A stretch of DNA of 64,000 nucleotides, taken from contig LXQE01000136.1 in assembly GCA_003326195.1 (NCBI GenBank), forward strand, positions 331,565 to 395,564, written 5' to 3'. The position numbers and the translations under genes are program-made. The stretch is from Nostoc punctiforme NIES-2108. GTDB lineage: Bacteria > Cyanobacteriota > Cyanobacteriia > Cyanobacteriales > Nostocaceae. Positions within the stretch are counted from its first letter, which is position 1. Each line of letters starts with the position of its first letter. The notes under the pieces are model-generated. The model was given only the letters and a program-made list of their open reading frames with translations. It was not told the origin of the DNA and made no database searches. Positions 25,992 through 33,692 of the stretch are shown one piece after another.

Positions 25992-26162
25992 ACTATGTTT
26001 GAAAAGTCGTGATTGATGTATCAAATATTTTTTACCCTTCCCTAACCCTCCCCTTATAAAGGGGAGGGGAGGGGACTGGATTTTCTGGTTTCCCCCCTTT
26101 ACAAGGGGGGATTAAGGGGGGTGATTAAAATCACAGTTAAACACTTTTCAAACATCCTCTTA
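25989..26162. mobile_element. MITE-like element A with TA target duplication
   Basis: Flanked by TA on both sides. The left end gactatgtttgaaaagt and the right end acttttcaaacatcctct are inverted repeats, about 16 of 18 matching when the flanking A is counted. The interior has C/G-rich hairpins (ccccttataaaggggagg) and a near-CRP palindrome ggtgattaaaatcaca. There is no transposase. TA duplication points to mobilisation by an IS630/Tc1-mariner-type enzyme. The left TA forms the stop codon of the upstream GGDEF gene. Confidence 0.75.
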
Positions 26163-26478
26163 GAGAGTGAGCTAATACTTCTCGCTTTGTGCATTTTTAA
26201 TTCGGAATCGGGTTTTGGGAAAAGGGTACTGGGTTTGGGTTAAAGGTTTTTTCTTTCTATTTTTCCCCTTAACCGAGAAATATTAGGGAGTGAGCGATGC
26301 CTGCGATTCTTGCCACTCTCCGCTAATCAAGTAATTGTTAATATTTTCTAAAGCTTTTTAACTACTTTCATTTCTTTATTAGTTCTTTATTTTCTGTTTA
26401 TAAATTAAAGCTATTGGTAGTGAAGCCAAGAGCGAACTACTAGTTTGGGTTTAACTTTTTTAATAAAACAACAATTTT
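26163..26478. other. Non-coding interval between MITE A and the zinc-ribbon gene
   Basis: 316 AT-rich bases. There is a short pyrimidine-rich stretch near 26240-26275 and a weak direct repeat of tttctttattagttctttatt type near 26370-26390. No gene, RNA or strong hairpin was seen. Confidence 0.6.
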
Positions 26479-26697
26479 ATGACAAACTGCCCTTGTTGTT
26501 CCAACCAAATGCTTCGTCACATTCGTTTACAAGAAACCTACTGGTTCTGCCGTCACTGCTGGCAAGAGATGCCTAACCTGAGTTTAGATAGGAGTACTTT
26601 AAATTTGACTAGAAAAAGTACATCATTAGTCAGAGAATCAATTTCAGTCAACTACAAGCTTTTGACAATAAATGTAAGAACAGAGCTTTGTGCTTGA
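26479..26697 (+). CDS. Small zinc-ribbon protein, unknown function
   Basis: 72-residue protein with CPCC near the N-terminus (Cys4 and Cys7) and CRHC (Cys24 and Cys27), a treble of cysteines well placed for one zinc. The segment MLRHIRLQETYWFCRHCWQ resembles short proteins I know from cyanobacterial genomes, usually annotated as hypothetical. The C-terminal 40 residues are Ser/Thr-rich without a motif. There is no signal peptide or membrane segment. It stands alone between two MITE-like elements of one family. Function is not known; a nucleic-acid or protein-binding role is only a guess from the zinc ribbon. Confidence 0.68.
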   Translation: MTNCPCCSNQMLRHIRLQETYWFCRHCWQEMPNLSLDRSTLNLTRKSTSLVRESISVNYKLLTINVRTELCA

Positions 26698-26740
26698 GTG
26701 AATCAGGAAGCAAACACTAGACAAGCTACGCTTACGCTTT

Positions 26741-26897
26741 TAGAGGTTGTTTGAAAAGTTTAATTTATTACTACCTCGGCAATTGGAAATCGCGGCTACA
26801 CAGACAAAACCCTTGTTTTAGATTAGTCTACAGACGTGGACGAGAGTTTGTGTATTACCTAATTCTATTCGCCCAATACTTTTCAAACATCCTCTTA
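26741..26897. mobile_element. MITE-like element B, same family as A
   Basis: Bounded by TA on both sides. The left end gaggttgtttgaaaagt and the right end acttttcaaacatcctc are inverted repeats differing at about one or two positions, and match the ends of element A. The interior differs from A and contains no open frame of note. Confidence 0.75.
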
Positions 26898-27096
26898 AAT
26901 AGCTAGGGGTATCGTCTCAATACTGACTAATAGATTGAAAGATAATATCCTTGTATTAACTGAATTGTATTGGATTTTAATCACTCTAAATCATGCGAAT
27001 ATTAAATGACTCTTAAACCGTGTAATCAGGTACTCTTGCATCTTACTTAAGCCTGATATCTTCTTGGGAACAGCTTTATTGTTGTCAGGTAAATTG

Positions 27097-27819
27097 ATGA
27101 GTCGAATTAATGGATTTGTCGGGCGACGTAATTTCTTGAAATTCGCCAGTGTTGTAGGTATTGCAGCTACTACTTTTGGTGATAGCTTTTGGAATATAGA
27201 GCAAACTGCTGTTGCTGATATTCACCCAGTTAACCCTAATTCAATCAGTCCGAATGAAGCCATCAGACGCTTGCTTGATGGTAATCAAAGATTTATTAAT
27301 CAAAAACGTCAATATCCCGATCAATCACTAGAACACTTACGATTAGTTGCGAAAGCTCAGTATCCCTTTGCGGCTATATTGGGCTGTGCAGATTCAAGAG
27401 TACCTGCGGAAATTGTCTTCGATCAAGGACTTGGAGATTTATTTGTCGTGCGAGTTGCTGGTAATGTTGTCAGTGACACGGTTATAGGTAGTCTGGAATA
27501 TTCTACAGCAGTATTGGGTTCGCAGTTGATTATAGTTTTGGGTCATAGAAGATGCGGTGCAGTAGCAGAAGCAATCAAAAACGAACCACTTCCTGGCAGA
27601 ATTGGTTTGATTATTGAAGGCATCAAACCATCTGTAGAAAGGGTAAAGTTCAGAACGGGTGATAATATGCAAGACGCAGTTATCGCCAACATTCAGTATC
27701 AAACTGAAAAATTGCAAGAAAGCTCAACTATTTTAGCTAAATTGCTCGGTGAAGGTAAACTAAAAATTATTGGTGCTTGTTACGATATTGACACTGGTAA
27801 AGTCAACATTATTACTTGA
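27097..27819 (+). CDS. Beta-class carbonic anhydrase, Tat-exported
   Basis: Zinc enzyme interconverting carbon dioxide and bicarbonate, 240 residues. The zinc ligands are visible in CADSRVPAE (Cys plus the Asp-Arg dyad) and HRRCGAV (His and Cys). The N-terminus GRRNFLKFASVVGIAATTFG is a twin-arginine signal, so the enzyme should fold in the cytoplasm and act in the periplasm or lumen, like the exported beta enzyme EcaB of Synechocystis. The ATG at 27097 is preferred over an in-frame TTG at 27064 because CAGGT lies 8 bases upstream and it gives a normal Tat leader. Export of a beta carbonic anhydrase suggests a role at the cell surface rather than in the carboxysome. Confidence 0.9.
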   Translation: MSRINGFVGRRNFLKFASVVGIAATTFGDSFWNIEQTAVADIHPVNPNSISPNEAIRRLLDGNQRFINQKRQYPDQSLEHLRLVAKAQYPFAAILGCADSRVPAEIVFDQGLGDLFVVRVAGNVVSDTVIGSLEYSTAVLGSQLIIVLGHRRCGAVAEAIKNEPLPGRIGLIIEGIKPSVERVKFRTGDNMQDAVIANIQYQTEKLQESSTILAKLLGEGKLKIIGACYDIDTGKVNIIT

Positions 27820-28386
27820 ATATTTCACACCTTTTAAGTGTAGGATTCTTAGTTCAATGATGTTGGAAAAATGTTTGAGTTGATCTACGCTAACGCAAAC
27901 TCACGAAAATTTAGAAAAAACTTAAAGCTTGTAATAAATAAACCCAGCAGGGACTATATAACAAGGCCGCCTGCCAGGGAGGTATAGTATATTCTGGCCA
28001 TGTTTGATCGGGTTAACGCTTATTTGTAAAAAATAATTGCGTATCCCTAGATACAATAACTAAATACTTTGGAAAACACAGTTAAGAAAAGTTACTAAAT
28101 AGGTTAATTTTCAATTAAAACCCAATAGGCTTGGGTTAAGAGTTATTCGATGTAGATAATTGGTCTTTCAAGACGCGATTTATCGCGTCTCTACATAAGG
28201 GTTTTGTTTCTCTATCTGAACTGTATTGAATTGAAACCAACAATTTCCCCAATGGGGAGAATAGGGGGGGCAAGGGAGAATGATTGAACAAATTTCTTCT
28301 TTGTCTCTTCCCAATGGCCAATCCCCAATGCCCCATAATATAAGAAAGCGCTTCACACTTCTTAAATAATCAGCTTTATTAGAACA
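27820..28386. other. Non-coding interval before ubiD
   Basis: 567 bases. It is AT-rich up to about 28130, then holds the dispersed palindromic repeat at 28151-28212 and a C/G-rich hairpin-like piece near 28245-28270. A short minus-strand open frame across 28136-28437 is a by-product of these repeats. Confidence 0.65.
28151..28212 (+). repeat. Dispersed palindromic repeat, copy 2
   Basis: 62 bases with core agacgcgatttatcgcgtct, left arm tgtagataattggtctttca and right arm ctacataagggttttgttt. An inverted copy of the same length, nearly identical, lies at 29924-29985 on the other side of ubiD. Confidence 0.88.
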
Positions 28387-29895
28387 ATGGCGAGAGACTT
28401 GCGGGGATTCATTAAAATTTTGGAAGAAAGAGGACAATTACGGCGAATTTCTGCTTTAGTTGACCCAGACTTGGAAATTGCTGAGATTTCCAACCGAATG
28501 CTGCAAAAAGGTGGGCCAGGGTTGTTGTTTGAAAACGTCAAAGGCGCTTCCTTCCCGGTAGCGGTGAATTTGATGGGAACCGTGGAAAGGATTTGCTGGG
28601 CAATGAATATGCAGCATCCAGAGGAGTTGGAAACTCTGGGGAAAAAATTAAGTATGCTGCAACAGCCAAAACCGCCGAAGAAGATTTCCCAGGCGATAGA
28701 TTTTGGGAAAGTGCTGTTTGATGTGGTGAAAGCGAAACCAGGACGAGACTTTTTCCCCGCTTGTCAGCAAGTTGTGCTTCAAGGTAATGATTTAGATTTA
28801 AATAAGTTGCCTTTGATACGTCCTTATATTGGTGATGCTGGCAAGATTATCACGCTAGGACTAGTAATTACCAAGGATTGTGAGACGGGTACTCCAAATG
28901 TAGGTGTGTATCGCTTGCAACTACAATCTAAAAATACGATGACGGTTCACTGGTTATCGGTGCGGGGTGGGGCGAGGCATTTGCGAAAAGCAGCCGAACG
29001 TGGGAAGAAATTAGAAGTTGCGATCGCACTTGGTGTAGATCCTCTAATTATTATGGCAGCAGCTACACCCATCCCTGTAGATTTATCAGAATGGCTGTTT
29101 GCTGGACTTTACGGTGGTTCTGGTGTGCAGTTGGCGAAATGTAAAACTGTAGATTTGGAAGTTCCCGCAGATTCCGAATTTGTTTTGGAAGGAACGATTA
29201 CACCAGGAGAAGTTTTACCAGATGGGCCTTTTGGCGACCACATGGGTTATTACGGCGGCGTGGAAGATTCGCCGTTAATCCGCTTTGAGTGTATGACGCA
29301 CCGGAAAAATCCGATTTACTTAACAACATTTAGCGGTCGTCCACCCAAAGAAGAAGCGATGATGGCGATCGCACTAAATCGCATCTATACACCTATTCTG
29401 CGGCAACAAGTATCAGAAATTGTCGATTTCTTCCTGCCAATGGAAGCTTTGAGTTACAAAGCGGCAATTATTTCCATTGATAAAGCATATCCGGGACAAG
29501 CGCGACGGGCGGCTTTAGCGTTTTGGAGTGCTTTACCACAATTTACATACACCAAATTTGTAATTGTGGTGGATAAAGACATAAATATTCGCGATCCGCG
29601 TCAAGTTGTCTGGGCGATTAGTTCCAAAGTTGACCCAGTGCGGGATGTCTTTATTCTGCCAAATACACCTTTTGATACCTTAGATTTTGCCAGTGAGAAG
29701 ATTGGCTTAGGTGGACGGATGGGAATTGATGCAACTACAAAGATTCCGCCGGAAACAAACCATGAATGGGGTTCGCCTTTAGAATCCGACCCAGATGTGG
29801 CGGCGATGGTTGAGAGACGATGGGCGGAATATGGTTTAGCAGAGTTGCAGTTAGGAGAAGTAGACCCAAATTTGTTTGGCTATGATATGAAGTAA
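28387..29895 (+). CDS. ubiD: UbiD-family (de)carboxylase
   Basis: Prenylated-FMN-dependent decarboxylase of the UbiD family, 502 residues, the usual length. In cyanobacteria the expected reaction is removal of the carboxyl group from 4-hydroxy-3-polyprenylbenzoate on the way to plastoquinone. Family motifs are visible: ARDLRGFIKILEERGQL at the start, LLFENVKGASFPVAVNLMG, GDAGKIITLGLVITKD, and DGPFGDHMGYYGGVEDSP, which includes active-site Glu/Asp residues. Near the C-terminus there is LGGRMGIDATTKIPPE. It has no operon partner; the flavin prenyltransferase UbiX is not in the window. Inverted copies of one palindromic repeat lie on each side of the gene. Confidence 0.93.
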   Translation: MARDLRGFIKILEERGQLRRISALVDPDLEIAEISNRMLQKGGPGLLFENVKGASFPVAVNLMGTVERICWAMNMQHPEELETLGKKLSMLQQPKPPKKISQAIDFGKVLFDVVKAKPGRDFFPACQQVVLQGNDLDLNKLPLIRPYIGDAGKIITLGLVITKDCETGTPNVGVYRLQLQSKNTMTVHWLSVRGGARHLRKAAERGKKLEVAIALGVDPLIIMAAATPIPVDLSEWLFAGLYGGSGVQLAKCKTVDLEVPADSEFVLEGTITPGEVLPDGPFGDHMGYYGGVEDSPLIRFECMTHRKNPIYLTTFSGRPPKEEAMMAIALNRIYTPILRQQVSEIVDFFLPMEALSYKAAIISIDKAYPGQARRAALAFWSALPQFTYTKFVIVVDKDINIRDPRQVVWAISSKVDPVRDVFILPNTPFDTLDFASEKIGLGGRMGIDATTKIPPETNHEWGSPLESDPDVAAMVERRWAEYGLAELQLGEVDPNLFGYDMK

Positions 29896-29923
29896 CCTGT
29901 TATAGATAAATACAGTTTAGATA

Positions 29924-29985
29924 GAGCAACAAAACCCTAATGTAGAGACGCGATTTATCGCGTCTTGAAAGACCAATTATCTACA
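29924..29985 (-). repeat. Dispersed palindromic repeat, copy 3 (inverted)
   Basis: Reverse complement of the repeat at 28151-28212, with only a few differences. It lies 28 bp after the ubiD stop, where its hairpin might also act in transcript ending, though there is no T-run. Confidence 0.88.
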
Positions 29986-30102
29986 CCAATAACCATTAAC
30001 TAAAAGTATTGTGTGATAGATAGATAATGCAGTAATAGCACAGCAAGGCTATATCTTACGACAGATATTATTTAAACAAATGAAACCTGCTGTAATCAAA
30101 TA

Positions 30103-30984
30103 TCAAAATGAAAAAGCTGGAGAACATAGCCTGATATAAATATCTCTTTGATCGTCAGCAAAAGACCTTCTACCATGAAGTATTCTTGTATTATCAATCA
30201 TTAAAATATCGCCTTTTTGCCACGAAATTTCCGTGGTTATTTTTTCAGCAATCTCATTCAGTTCAGATACAACCTCTTCAGGAATTTCTGAATCATCTTC
30301 AAAATTAATAATCTTTGGGTTTAACTGCTTTGTGGGCAATAGACTATTAATAAATACCTGATATTTTCCACATCTGCTAGGGATAATAGCTGGAGAAATG
30401 TATTCAAGCAGAATCGATTGATCCTCATTTACTGTCAAATGCGTATTATTTTTCCGACACATTTCTTCTAGCTGATTCAAATCATCTGTTTGGTATTTTT
30501 TCTGCCAGTCTTCTTGAGATATCCGAACATTAAATTTTAACTTCTTTTTACTGAATAACTCTTTGGTTGAACTGCTAATTTCATTAAAAAATTGTCTACC
30601 ATCACATACCGTAGTTTCACCATCTTCTAATGGTGGATTAGCACAGAAAAACCACAGCATAAGTGGGATATTCTGCTGATAATACATTTCTCCGTGCAAC
30701 TTAATCTCAGATTTAAAATCATTAACGCTTAAAAGAGTCTCATCTCCATTAATTACCCTTCTACTGAATGCACCACCAGCATAATTTATAAAATCGATAC
30801 TCAAGAGATTGGTAAATTCTTTAAAAATATCAACATCAACATCAAATCCTCTAAAAAGTAAGATTCCATTAGCCTTAAATAAATTAATAATTTCTTCCTT
30901 GTCTAATTTTAAAATACTCACATTATCGAGATTATTAATTTCTTGGACTATGCTATCTGACATGGAATGTATTTGATTATTCAT
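30103..30984 (-). CDS. TauD/TfdA-family Fe(II)/2-oxoglutarate oxygenase
   Basis: Non-haem iron, 2-oxoglutarate-dependent oxygenase of 293 residues. The facial triad can be placed as His97 and Glu99 in LHGEMYYQ and His270 in RILHGRRSF, with a likely 2-oxoglutarate Arg in the C-terminal RDIYIRL. The acidic ligand is Glu, as in clavaminate synthase, not the more common Asp. The stretch LMLWFFCANPPLEDGETTVCDG is typical of TauD-like enzymes that modify amino acids or natural products. No biosynthetic partner lies nearby. Base composition is more AT-rich than its neighbours, so recent acquisition is possible. The substrate is unknown. Confidence 0.83.
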   Translation of the reverse strand: MNNQIHSMSDSIVQEINNLDNVSILKLDKEEIINLFKANGILLFRGFDVDVDIFKEFTNLLSIDFINYAGGAFSRRVINGDETLLSVNDFKSEIKLHGEMYYQQNIPLMLWFFCANPPLEDGETTVCDGRQFFNEISSSTKELFSKKKLKFNVRISQEDWQKKYQTDDLNQLEEMCRKNNTHLTVNEDQSILLEYISPAIIPSRCGKYQVFINSLLPTKQLNPKIINFEDDSEIPEEVVSELNEIAEKITTEISWQKGDILMIDNTRILHGRRSFADDQRDIYIRLCSPAFSF

Positions 30985-31081
30985 ATAATTTAATAAATCT
31001 TTGTCGAAATTTGAAATTACCGTTGGTGTTAACTATACTGATATTTTAATACTCAATGATGTAATTGTGTTTTATCCATTA

Positions 31082-31108
31082 GCGTAGGTGTAGCCCGTCG
31101 TAGACATC
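31082..31108 (-). repeat. Small dispersed repeat, second copy
   Basis: Reverse complement of the 27-bp repeat inside the GAF1 coding region at 22398-22424, with one mismatch. Here it lies in non-coding DNA between the TauD-like and SH3 genes. Confidence 0.82.
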
Positions 31109-31265
31109 GCAGAACTAAATTTTGTAAAATTAAAAGTGTTATTACAGTACTAAAATCTCTTTGATAGAACTACGTTACAAAGTTAACCATAATTTGTTTA
31201 TGTAGATTCGGAGATATCCATAAGACTCCAGGCTTGGGTACTGATGCCAGAAACTTGAAGAGATT

Positions 31266-31805
31266 ATGACAAAAAAAGTGAAAAATCCAGCATCAAAGTT
31301 AGCGATCGGATTGGCATTCAGTTGTATTAGTGTGATACCCAATACTGGTATAGCTAGTGAAATAAGTTTAGCGAAATCAAGTAATTCTCAAAAGTGCGAT
31401 ATTTTTGCCTACGTCACCGATACAGATTCCCATGGGTTAAATGTGCGCAGTGGTGCAAGTACAAATAATGTCATTATAGGACAAATACCCATTAACGAAA
31501 CAGTTCATGTTATTGGTGCTGCTGGAAATTGGGTGCAGATTACTAATGCTAGCAATGGTTTTCAAGGAACTGGATGGGTATTTGTGCCAAAGTTAGGCTT
31601 AACAACGCGGGGCTACGGTACTAATGGTGTGGATTTCTATACTAGTAGCAGTCAAAAAAGCCAAAAACTGAGAAGAATTCCTGCTAATACGGCTGTCAAA
31701 TTGTTAGGCTGTCAGGGAGATTGGGCGCAGATAGAATATCAAGGTGTTAAGGGTTGGTTGACAAGGAAAGAGCAATGTGGTGCAGCCCTTACTAGTTGTT
31801 CTTAG
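31266..31805 (+). CDS. Exported protein with two bacterial SH3 domains
   Basis: 179-residue secreted protein. The N-terminus (KLAIGLAFSCISVIPNTGIA) is a Sec signal peptide with cleavage likely after about residue 30. Two SH3b domains follow: LNVRSGASTNNVIIGQIP with WVQITN (about 60-105), and VDFYTSSSQKSQKLRRIP with WAQIEYQGVKGWLT (about 120-165). Such domains often bind peptidoglycan, but no hydrolase domain is attached. Four cysteines are present after the signal, two near the C-terminus, and could form disulfides outside the cytoplasm. The gene stands alone, and no operon partner was seen. The exact role is unknown. Confidence 0.85.
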   Translation: MTKKVKNPASKLAIGLAFSCISVIPNTGIASEISLAKSSNSQKCDIFAYVTDTDSHGLNVRSGASTNNVIIGQIPINETVHVIGAAGNWVQITNASNGFQGTGWVFVPKLGLTTRGYGTNGVDFYTSSSQKSQKLRRIPANTAVKLLGCQGDWAQIEYQGVKGWLTRKEQCGAALTSCS

Positions 31806-32002
31806 AACCCTTCCCACTGTTTCGTGGAGGAGGCTATGAAAATTACTTTTATATACTTATGTAGTCGCAATATTACCTTGGTTTTTCCTTAACGCTTGAT
31901 ACATATTTCGAAAAAATTAAAGAGTAATTTTTGACATGATTATTGTCAGAACTCTGAGAATAACCATGTCACGCATTTAATTTTTAATTCCGCCTTGCAG
32001 TA

Positions 32003-33064
32003 CTAGCGCTTGTGATGATTTCGCATAGATTTATGAATCTTTTTCCATCTTTCTTTCTCAACTAATTGCGCTCTCTGGTCTTGTTTGCGGGTCAGGTAGT
32101 CGAGTTCTTTTTGTAACTTTTGGTAGCTAAGAAACCTGGAATAATCAAGTTGTCCCTCAGCCAAAGCTTGCTGCACGACACAACCCGGTTCGTTGTTATG
32201 CTGACAATTGCGGAAATGGCATTCTTGCGCAAAGGTTTCGATGTCTGCAAAAGTTTCTTGCAAACCTTCATCACCTGCCCAAATTTGGATTTCCCGCATT
32301 CCTGGAGTATCAATAATTAATCCGCCAGTAGAGAGCAAAATCAATTCACGATGAGTTGTCGTGTGTCTACCTCGGTCATCACCTTGCCGTACTGGTTGCA
32401 CAATTTGGACAGATGTACCTTGCAGTTGGTTGGTGATAGTGGATTTACCAACACCAGAAGACCCTAACAAAGCAACTGTCTGTCCTGGTTGCAAGTAAGG
32501 TTTTAAGGCATCCAATCCTTGATGATTGGTGGCACTTAAAACTACAATTGGTACACCCAAAGCAACTGCTTCTACTTGAGTTAAATAGTTTTCTAGAGAG
32601 TTGCACAAATCTGCTTTATTTAACACGATTACCGGATTTGCACCACTTTCCCAAGCCAGAATGAGATAACGTTCAACTCTTCTTGGGTTAAAATCGCCAT
32701 CCAATCCTGAGACTAAGAAGACTGTATTAATATTCGCTGCAACAATTTGTTCTTCTGTTTTACTACCCACAGTCTTGCGAGAAAATTTGCTTTTCCTGGG
32801 TAAAATTTCGTTGATAGTGGCTCGTCCTTCAGATTCTCTGACACTAATCACAACCCAATCTCCAACGGCGGGAAAATCTTGTGCTTGAGAAGCCTGATGC
32901 CGCAATTTACCTGAAACTTCTGCTGAAAGTTCCCCTTGTTCACTATAGAGGGTGTAAGTATTTCTGTATTCAATGGCAACCCTACCAACGCTAAATCCTT
33001 GTAAGCGATAGGGTTCAAAGCTGCGAGCAAAAAAGTCACTCCAGCCTAAATAATCCAAATTCAT
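32003..33064 (-). CDS. rsgA: Ribosome small-subunit GTPase RsgA
   Basis: Circularly permuted GTPase that helps late maturation of the 30S subunit; 353 residues. The order of motifs is permuted as expected: NKAD (G4) first, then GSSGVGKST (G1), then DTPGMRE (G3). An N-terminal OB fold holds the region around [25 protein letters not shown]-terminal zinc site reads [14 protein letters not shown]. The ATG at 33064 is chosen over an in-frame start at 33109 because GAGGAAA lies 8 bases upstream and [12 protein letters not shown] is a normal start. The stop codon lies within a dispersed repeat (ccgccttgcagtactagc) that recurs near 40283-40301. Confidence 0.93.
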   Translation of the reverse strand: MNLDYLGWSDFFARSFEPYRLQGFSVGRVAIEYRNTYTLYSEQGELSAEVSGKLRHQASQAQDFPAVGDWVVISVRESEGRATINEILPRKSKFSRKTVGSKTEEQIVAANINTVFLVSGLDGDFNPRRVERYLILAWESGANPVIVLNKADLCNSLENYLTQVEAVALGVPIVVLSATNHQGLDALKPYLQPGQTVALLGSSGVGKSTITNQLQGTSVQIVQPVRQGDDRGRHTTTHRELILLSTGGLIIDTPGMREIQIWAGDEGLQETFADIETFAQECHFRNCQHNNEPGCVVQQALAEGQLDYSRFLSYQKLQKELDYLTRKQDQRAQLVEKERWKKIHKSMRNHHKR

Positions 33065-33341
33065 TGATGTTTCCTCGATGTGTGCTACTTGTTTTGCACA
33101 AGGTTCCACAGAGGAGACACTTCTATGCAGGGGAACTCCCCGTACCAGAATGTCTGTGAATTCTAGTTTTCATTCCTGTAGAAAAGAGGACTGAACAGAA
33201 TCTCTGCGCCTTGCGTTCTTTGAGTTGGGATGGTCAAAGTAACCCGGACTGCTAGCAACTCAGTCATAGTTCGTCTTCCTTATGTACTACAGTAAATAAT
33301 CTACATTAATACATTAGCCTATTCCAGAAAATTCGTTTAAA

Positions 33342-33491
33342 TTAACGTGAGTTCGACAAGTCTTATTTGACCTCTCCCCCAACCCCTCTCCGACACGGAG
33401 AGGGGAGCAAAAAGCTGAATTTTTCGTTGCTCCTCCCTCGCCTTGTAGGAGAGGGAGGTTGGGAGGGAGAGGTTCATCGAATTGACGTTAA
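33342..33491. repeat. MITE-like element, 150 bp
   Basis: Ends ttaacgtgagttcga and tcgaattgacgttaa are inverted repeats, 13 of 15 pairing. Inside are hairpins made of cccctctccgacacggagagggg and ctccctcgccttgtaggagagggag type arms. There is no transposase. Confidence 0.75.
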
Positions 33492-33503
33492 ATTATCCAA
33501 TTT

Positions 33504-33549
33504 AAACCCTGATGTAGAGACACGATTTATCGCGTTTTGTAAGACCAAT
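33504..33549 (-). repeat. Dispersed palindromic repeat, copy 4 (degraded)
   Basis: Partial match to copies 1-3, in the orientation of copy 3, with acacgatttatcgcgtttt in place of the perfect core. The palindrome is eroded, so this copy is probably older. Confidence 0.7.
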
Positions 33550-33692
33550 GCACAAGTTTGCACATTACAAAAATAATCTTGGTAAAAAATATTTGCTCAT
33601 CTTTCACCAACTTCTAGCGAAAGAAAGAGTTTGAGGCTGAGTATCTCTGTAATCATGAATGCGGACAAGTGTTTACCTGCTGAATAACTGAT

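Larger units (their letters stand above)
33065..33692. other. Non-coding interval between rsgA and the GH31 gene
   Basis: These 628 bases hold the divergent promoters of two genes and two repeats: a MITE-like element at 33342-33491 and palindromic repeat copy 4 at 33504-33549. A 69-codon open frame at 33367-33576 consists entirely of these repeats and is rejected. Confidence 0.7.

Noticed and set aside
26120..26135. Near-CRP palindrome in MITE-like element A
   Set aside because: One half-site is imperfect and it lies in repeat DNA with no nearby promoter in the right place.
33367..33576. 69-codon open frame before the GH31 gene
   Set aside because: Lies wholly inside a MITE-like element and a palindromic repeat.
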